A program made the position numbers and the translations under genes. A stretch of 64,000 nucleotides of DNA, taken from NCBI GenBank assembly GCA_029204225.1, contig CM055097.1, positions 41,396,028-41,460,027 on the forward strand, written 5' to 3'. The notes beneath the pieces were generated by a model. It did not search any database and was not told the DNA's origin. It saw only the letters and a program-made list of their open reading frames with translations. This DNA is from Diphasiastrum complanatum. Taxonomy: Eukaryota; Streptophyta; Lycopodiopsida; Lycopodiales; Lycopodiaceae. The first letter of the stretch is position 1. Each line of letters opens with the position of its first letter. Positions 57,777 to 64,000 of the stretch are shown piece after piece.

Positions 57777-59845
57777 TTCGGGAGGGGGAGGCATTTTTTG
57801 GGAGGGGGGGGAGTGTCGCATTTTTCTGGAGGGGGAGGGTCAATGTCGCGAAAATTTCATGAAATTTCCCTAAAGGTTTCGCGAAAATCACTGAAGCTTT
57901 TGCAAAAATATCTCAAAATTTTTTCCTAAAGGATTCGCAAAAATCTGGATGACTTGGTGAAAATACCTCAAAACGCAAAAAGGCCTCAAAAATCTCACAA
58001 AAATTTTGAAAAAATCGGCGAATCCTCGCAAAGCCTTCAGGGGATTTTTGTGAAGGCTTCAGTTATGTTTGCAACACTGACCCTCAAAAAAAATGCGACA
58101 CTTGAGGGGTAGGGACAATGTCGTAAAAATTTTGCGAAATTTCCTTGAAAGTTTTGTGAAAATCACTTAAGGCTTCACGAGAATTTTGCGATATCCCGAT
58201 GTCTTCGTGAAAATACCTCGAAATGCGAAAAAACCTCAAAAATATTTTCTTGAGGGGGAGGCCCTCGAAGAATACGACACTGACCCTCGAAAAATACCTC
58301 AAACTTTGAAAAGTACCTCGAAAATACCTCAAAATGTAACTCAAAAATACCTTAAAAAATTGAAATCTCCAAAAATTTGTCTCTCCACAAATTGAGATAC
58401 TGACCCTCGAAAATACCTTGAAAGTACCTCCAAGTACCTCGAAATACCTCAAAAATTGAGACACTGACCCTCGAAATACCTCGAAAGCACCTCAAAAATA
58501 CATCGAAAATATCTCCAAATGTACCTCGAAAATACCTCCAAAAAGTCATGTCTTGAGTCTCCAAAAATTTGTCTCCACACAAATTGACAATGACCCTCAA
58601 AATGAACCTCGAAAATGTGGAGTCTCCAAAAATTAAGTCTCGAAAATTTGGAAACTCCAAAAATTTGAGTCTAGAAAAATTCGAGTTTCAAGTCTCCACA
58701 ACATTTCATCTCTCCACAAATTGTCTCGAAACATTCCTCGAAATACCTCAAAAAATTAAGACACTCACCCTTGAAGAGTTCCTTGAAATACCTCGAAACG
58801 TTCCTCAAAATACCTCAAAAAATTGACACTCACCCTCAAAATACCTCGAAAAAACTAAGACACCCCCCTCAACAAGTTCCTCGAAATACCTCAAAACGTT
58901 CCTCGAAAGACCTCAAAAAATTGAGACACTCACCCTCAAAATGTACCTCGAAATGTGTCTCAATTCGTGTCTTGAGTCTCCAAAAATTCGGCTCTCCACA
59001 AATTGACAATGACCCTCGAAATGTACCTCGAAAAAATTATGTCTCCAACAATTGAGTTTCCAAAAATTGCGGGTCAATACCTTGAAAATACCTCAAAATG
59101 TTCCTTGATATACCTCAAAAAATTGAGACACTCACCCTCAAAACGTCCTCGAAAGACCTCGAAACGTTCCTCAAAATACCTCAAAAATTGAGACACTCAC
59201 CCTTGAAACGTTCTTCAAAATACCTTGAAATGTTTCTCAAAATACATTGAAAATTGAGACACACCCCCTCGAAAGTAACTCAAAATGTACCTCCAAAGTA
59301 ACTCGAAATGTACCTCAAAAACACCTCCAAAAATTCGTGTCTTGAGTCTCCAAAAATTCGTCTCTCCACAAATTGACAATCACCCTCGAAATGAACCTCG
59401 AAAATGTGGAATCTCCAAAAATTGAGTCTCGAAAATTTGGAGACTCCAAAAATTTGAGTCTAGATCAATTCGAGTTTCGAGACTCTCCACAAAATTTTGT
59501 CTCTCCACAAATTATTGTGTCTCAAAAATTTGGAGACACTCCAAAAATTTGAGTTTCGAGTCTCACACACCCTCGAAATACCTTGAAAAATTAAGACACC
59601 CGCCCCTCAAAACGTTCCTTGAAATACCTCGAAATGTTCCTCGAAATACCTCAAAAAATTGAGACACACACCCTCGAAATGTACTTCAAAATGTACCTTG
59701 AAATGTGTCTCAATTCGTGTCTTGAGTCTCCCAAAATTCGGCTTTCCACAAATTGACAATGACCCTCGAAATGTACCTCAAAAATTTTGAGTCTCCAAAA
59801 ATTGAGTCTCCAAAAATTGCGAGTCAATACCTTGAAAATACCTTG

Positions 59846-59849
<4 letters not shown>
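57777..59849. repeat. Minisatellite of CCTCGAAA/TACCTCAAAA words with 370-420-bp higher-order period
   Basis: Short words such as CCTCGAAATACCTC, CTCCAAAAATT and TGAGACACTCACCCTC fill two kilobases with no gene. A longer module beginning TCTTGAGTCTCCAAAAATT and running through CTCTCCACAAATTGACAATG recurs at 58551, 58970, 59340 and 59720 (steps of 419, 370 and 380). Open frames such as 58569-58826 only reflect the repeat. GCGAAAAT/TTTCGCGA words at the left end resemble those in the Copia LTR. Confidence 0.85.

Positions 59850-59928
<79 letters not shown>
59850..59928. repeat. (TG)n(GA)n compound microsatellite
   Basis: TG to 59886, then GA to 59928. Same architecture as 46652-46745. Confidence 0.97.
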
Positions 59929-59930
<2 letters not shown>

Positions 59931-59932
<2 letters not shown>

Positions 59933-60467
59933 TTCTTTGAGATTTTTTGTGTCTTAGAGAGAGAGAGTTCGTCCAATTCGAGTCGAGTTGATTTCGTTTA
60001 ATTCGAGCTGAGTCTACATTTAGTCCAATTACTGTCTAGAAAAATTCTCTGAATTCGAGTCGAGTCAAGTGTGAGAAAAATCTTTGAATCGAGTCGAGTG
60101 TGTGAGAGAGTGAGAGAGTGGATTCTTTGAGATTTTTTGTGTTTTAGAGAGAGAGTTCGTCCAATTCAAATCGAGTCGAGTTCGTCCAATTCGAGTCGAG
60201 TCTGCATTTAGTCCAATTCGTGTCTAGAAAAATTCTCTGAATTCGAGTCGAGTACTCAAGTGTGAAAATTCTTTGAATTCGAGTCGAGTGTGTGAGAGAG
60301 TGAGAGAGTGGATTCTTTGAGATTTTTTGTGTTTTAGAGAGAGAGGTCGTCCAATTCGAGTCGAGTTGAGTTCGTCCAATTCAAGTCGAGTCTGCATTTA
60401 GTCCAATTCGTGTCTAGAAAAATTCTCTGAATTCGAATCGAGTCAAGTGTGAGAAAAATTCTTTGAG
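59931..60467. repeat. 190-bp tandem satellite, about 2.8 units
   Basis: GATTCTTTGAGATTTTTTGT occurs at 59931, 60121 and 60311, exactly 190 bases apart. Each unit contains several AATTCGAGTCGAGT words and TTTAGTCCAATT; a final partial unit ends at 60467. Confidence 0.92.
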
Positions 60468-60739
60468 TTATGTATGTATATGTGTATGTGTGTACATGTG
60501 TATGTGTGTGTATATGTATGTACATGTGTGTATGTATATGTGTATGTGTATGTGTGTGCATATGTGTGTATGTGTATGTGGGTATATGTGTATGTACATG
60601 TATATGTATATGTGTGTTTATCCATATGTATATGTGTATTTTATGTGTGTATTTGTATGTGTATGTGTGTATATGTATGTGTATGTGTGTGTGTGTGGTT
60701 ATGTATGTGTATGCGTATGTGTGTATGTGTATGTGTAGT
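60468..60739. repeat. (TATGTG)n-type purine-pyrimidine alternating array
   Basis: About 270 bases of TATG/TGTG/TACATG mixtures, open in all frames as Cys/Val/Met or His/Thr/Tyr peptides. Alternating purine-pyrimidine DNA can adopt Z-form. Confidence 0.93.
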
Positions 60740-61774
60740 AAAAAAATAAGCTTGCATGTGTGTGCATATGTAGTCAAAGAGTAGGGTCTAGGTGTGACAT
60801 AGGGAGAGTGGCGTGCGCCTGGGTAGCTCACGCTGCCAGGGGCCAGGGGAGTGCGGGGGTAGCTGCCCATGCCTTGTGAGGGGTAGCAGGAAAGGTCCAG
60901 CCAGGGGTTTCCGGGCAGCGCAACCCAAATAGTTTTAGTATATATAAATGTAGCTCTATAGCTTGACATAAACTAAATACATCTTTAACAATAGCTTCAA
61001 CTTGCAAGTATAACAGGATGGGTTCACCACCTTTTAAGATCTAGTTCAAATGATTCAAAAAAGTATTGCTTGGTAGAAAAATAAAACTTAGTTTACCATG
61101 TCATGAGACACTTTAGAGGTCAAATACTTATTTTTTTTTGAAAAGCTAGACATATTTTGCTAATAGCTTAACTTGGTCTAGAAGGAAAGAAATGTCACTC
61201 AAGTATTGATAGACAATATCAATGTAGCATATAATATATTATCAGGTTCCCCATTAATTGGTGGTTAGGACTTATTTTCCTCTCCTTGAGGTCAGAGTTT
61301 GTTGTTTCTAATCCAACATGCAAATGAGGATGTAATATCTTTCTGATCTTAGTAGACATGGTCAAACCTTACTATACACAGGAAAAGGCAAGGAGCATGC
61401 TCAAGAAGGCACCAAGAAGCAACATATGTAGTCTTTTCATTACTAAATGCATGCCTACTCATGCTTCTTTTTCTCTAAAAAGTGTACTCATGTGGAAATG
61501 CCATTTATACACATCACAATAGCATCATCATCATAAACTAGATAATGGTCAAAAACCTTGTAGTCAATGAAGCATTTTGTTTGACTTCAAGTGTCACATG
61601 GCTTTAATTTATTTAAGGGTATGCTTGGACTTTTTGTGAAAATGATAGATATATGCATTTTTTTTTCTCAATATCAATAGGCATTTTCACGATATACATG
61701 TTCCAATGCAATACACATTTTCACTATTCACATGCTCCAATGCAATACACTTAAACATGTTTTCCCCCTCAACT
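60740..61774. other. No gene recognised; GC-rich island at 60800-60920
   Basis: A sharply GC-rich 120 bases (GGGGCCAGGGGAGTG-like) stands out in AT-rich DNA; its origin is unknown. 61682-61716 and 61717-61750 are a small direct repeat (ATTTTCAC...CCAATGCAATACAC). Confidence 0.4.
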
Positions 61775-61892
61775 TTAGTATGAAGATTAGTGGACAAACA
61801 ATGAGTAAAACGTGATATGCACAAATCATGGATTAGTATGAAGATTAGTGGAGAAACAATGAGTAAGATGTGATACGCATATATCTTCAAAG
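61775..61892. repeat. Tandem duplication, two 58-bp units
   Basis: AGTATGAAGATTAGTGGA begins at 61777 and 61835. The copies share AACAATGAGTAA and GTGATA(T/C)GCA with a few differences. Confidence 0.8.
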
Positions 61893-62615
61893 TGAAATCG
61901 TTATATCGATTTGCATGCTATACATATCAGTCATACTCCTATAGGATTTGAAGTCTATGGGTGTTAGACTTGTATGTACTGTTGGAATATCGGGTCTTCT
62001 TGTGTTTGACCTTTGAAACTAGGTTCCACGTTCTTTTCTTCTTGGTATCTAAATTCATAGCATCTTTCACCTACACATTTGAAGTAAAAATATCTCTTCT
62101 CTCCTAGTGATCACATTATGCACAACCACATTCTATATATGCCTTCTAAACTTAAGGTTGTGTTATGGACTAGATAGCTTGCCCAAGCATGTTGATGGGC
62201 CATGGTATCAAACATTGTCAGCTTCTGCTCTACTCATGAGCCCAAATTCAAATACCATGCCACTCAATAGTCTACTAATCGTTAAGAAAAAGCAAGGTAT
62301 CATAAAGACCATGACAAGTTTTATCATGCATGTGTGTGCTCAAAGTTTAGAAAGTAGTAAAATGTGGCATTACCAAAAAATTCCTCTTTTAGACAAATGA
62401 TGTTCTCGACCTATTTTGTTTGTGAGACTATATGACCCTAGACATATAGTTTAACTATGGAAAATCTAATAGGGAATAAGCTTTACATATTTTCCTACCA
62501 AAAGATTGAAAATGAAGAGCATTCCCATTTCAACTACTTATTTTGGTAACCTAATTGTCGACAACTTAATAGAGAACCATAAGTTTTTAGGTTTGCCAAA
62601 GAGGAGTAAGCTATG
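61893..62615. other. No gene recognised
   Basis: AT-rich with short frames only (97 codons at 62107, no domain recognised). Confidence 0.35.
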
Positions 62616-63120
62616 TTTTTTTTTTTTTTTTCTATCGAGAAAATTAACCATGGATTAGTGACTTTATACAAAGTACAAAATAAGAAACCACTAACCTACA
62701 AGTGATAAAGTTTCTCAGCTTCCTTAGAAATCAGCAAGGGAGAAATGAAAAAATATCCATTTCCAAATTCCCTGTTATTTCTATCTAACCAAATATTCTA
62801 TAAAGTGATAATTCTAATACACTACCAAAATTCGTTAGCAACTTCATTGTCCAAAATGATATCATTTAGCAATAGATCAAGGTGACTGAATCTTTTGAAT
62901 CTGGCATGGAAGCGTGCAAATAAACAAGTCAGCCACTGATCTCCAAAGAGGGATATGATAATGAAAGAAAAGATGAGCAACGTCCTCTACTGAAGTTTTG
63001 CACTTTGAATAAACATGAGATGCACTACCCCTATAATTTGCTCGAACAGGGAGGGAGAGTTGAAGAATTCTAAGGGAGAAGATTCTGAGCTTGCCCGTTC
63101 TATGTGAAAAATGCAAAAAT
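62616..63120 (-). pseudogene. LINE 3' end: zf-RVT domain and poly(A)
   Basis: Minus-strand frames hold a reverse-transcriptase zinc-binding (zf-RVT) segment, YSKCKTSVEDVAHLFFHYHI (about 63030), in which a Cys of the usual CPxC...HLFFHC pattern is changed. A tail with several stops follows, resembling the WxxRN region after it. It ends in 16 Ts on the plus strand (62616-62631), a poly(A) tail for a minus-strand LINE. The 5' side is cut by the LTR at about 63187. No target-site duplication found. This family differs from the LINE at 11.3 kb. Confidence 0.65.
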
Positions 63121-63186
63121 TATGCTTGGTCAAGGCCAAATCTATGTATATAGGATGATTACACATGTGTGGAGCCTGTTCCCACA

Positions 63187-63942
63187 TGTGAAATAGATGT
63201 ACTTTTCATGTAGTACAATCATATAGCTTGTACATATAGTTTAAATCAAGTTCTATTGGCTAAAAAGGCCAAAATCATGCTTTTTAGTCATATGCCACAT
63301 GGCATCAATCTAGAGATTCTATGAAGCCACATCATGAGATTAGGTGTCAAATCTTGTGTGTAAAGGTCTGCTCACACGTGTGGAATAGGCTGAGAAAGTC
63401 GAATTTGCACTTCTAGAAGAGTTTTCACTAGTTCTCTTTATAGTAGAAAAATGGACCAAAAGTGCTCAAAATAGAAGGTTTTGTCCAAGCGTCAATTTTG
63501 CTTGATAAATCATCACATGACAAAGCACCCTCACACATGTGAGCTGAGAGGGATGAACAGTGTCACACGTTGAGCTCCCACTTTTTGTATATATAGAGCC
63601 ATATTTGGCCATAATAAAAGAAGCAACACCAATCTTGGTTTTGGAGGCAATTTTTGTCAATTTCATCATTTGTCTTTATTTTTCTTGATAATTTTGAGTT
63701 CCTATCATATTGTACTTTGATTTCAGGCTAGAGTCCGTACTCTGTCAGGTTTTCACACGTGTGAAACCAGCAAGTACAATTCTCTTTCATTTATGATTGT
63801 TCTTGTTAGATTTTCTCATCTAAATTTGATCTAGATTGATCTAAATCTTGTGTAGATTGATAGATCAATTGTATCTAGAATCCAATCACTCTTGTGGATC
63901 ATTTTAGGATCCATTCTTGGTCCAATTTTGCAGATTTTCACA
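63187..63942 (+). mobile_element. Copia 5' LTR at right edge (left boundary estimated)
   Basis: The right end ...GATTTTCACA and the segment CACTCTTGTGGATC...GGATCCATT...TGGTCC resemble the LTRs at 26212 and 30675. The start TGTGAAATAG at 63187 is chosen because those LTRs also begin TGTGAA. It is rich in ACACGTGT/ACATGTGT palindromes. Confidence 0.6.
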
Positions 63943-63959
63943 TGGTATCAAGTACAAGA
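63943..63959 (+). promoter_or_regulatory. Shortened Copia primer-binding site
   Basis: TGGTATCAAGTACAAGA, where the copy at 26199 (minus) reads TGGTATCAGAGCCAAGTACAAG: six bases (GAGCCA) are missing. The remaining 8-base match to initiator Met tRNA is probably too short to prime. The gag region would begin beyond the window. Confidence 0.7.
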
Positions 63960-64000
63960 GGATTTATGAAAATTTGATGGGGTTGATCCAAAACTAAGCC

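Noticed and set aside
58084-59191. Several 60-126-codon frames in both strands
   Set aside because: They follow the minisatellite period and change with it; no conserved protein segment.
60334-60969. 211-codon minus-strand frame rich in His and Thr
   Set aside because: It is the translation of the TATGTG array, open because the repeat lacks stops, with no domain outside the repeat.

Overview
The window reads as nuclear DNA of a land plant. It holds two intron-containing, single-locus genes, both on the minus strand: a uracil-DNA glycosylase (UNG, about 13.70-15.79 kb) and a Mediator subunit of the MED26/TFIIS-N type (MED26, about 41.18-48.65 kb). Exons join at GT-AG borders with consistent phases; one MED26 intron looks GC-AG. 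Almost everything else is decayed retrotransposon or satellite sequence. The large introns, density of old LTR elements and long dinucleotide runs suggest a big repeat-rich genome. A gymnosperm or fern would fit, but I cannot fix the lineage from sequence alone.

Layout. 0-7.3 kb: minus-strand LTR elements. Gypsy family A has gag running off the left edge, with leader, primer-binding site and LTR. A Copia gag remnant follows, then Gypsy family B with an aspartic protease, primer-binding site and LTR. 7.3-11.2 kb: short tandem duplications, weak unidentified minus-strand ORFs, and an LTR related to one at 17.7 kb. 11.2-13.0 kb: a roughly 160-bp satellite interrupted by a 5'-truncated LINE with an 11-bp target-site duplication. 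13.7-15.8 kb: UNG. 17.7-21.7 kb: a broken minus-strand Gypsy element lacking integrase. 22.9-31.4 kb: Copia remnants whose LTRs lie in inverted orientation around second copies of families B and A, now on the plus strand. 31.4-37 kb: AT-rich DNA, a Copia protease-integrase fragment, and a Copia deletion derivative fusing gag to the RNase H tail. 41.2-48.7 kb: MED26, with Gypsy debris and microsatellites in its introns. 52.0-57.8 kb: the most complete element, a Copia with 5' LTR, gag, pol, polypurine tract and a truncated 3' LTR. 57.8-60.7 kb: back-to-back minisatellite, dinucleotide and 190-bp tandem arrays. 62.6-64 kb: a LINE 3' end with poly(A), then a Copia 5' LTR and degenerate primer-binding site.

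Function. UNG would remove uracil from DNA (base-excision repair), and MED26 would link Mediator to elongation factors. They are unrelated in pathway and are separated by about 25 kb of transposon DNA. As given, UNG carries one apparent frameshift at a T homopolymer; MED26 joins into an uninterrupted 475-codon frame. I found no evidence of a new multi-gene system. The more interesting signals are splicing features of MED26, the UNG frameshift, the inverted LTR pair, the satellite-LINE junction and the pattern of stop codons in the youngest Copia element.
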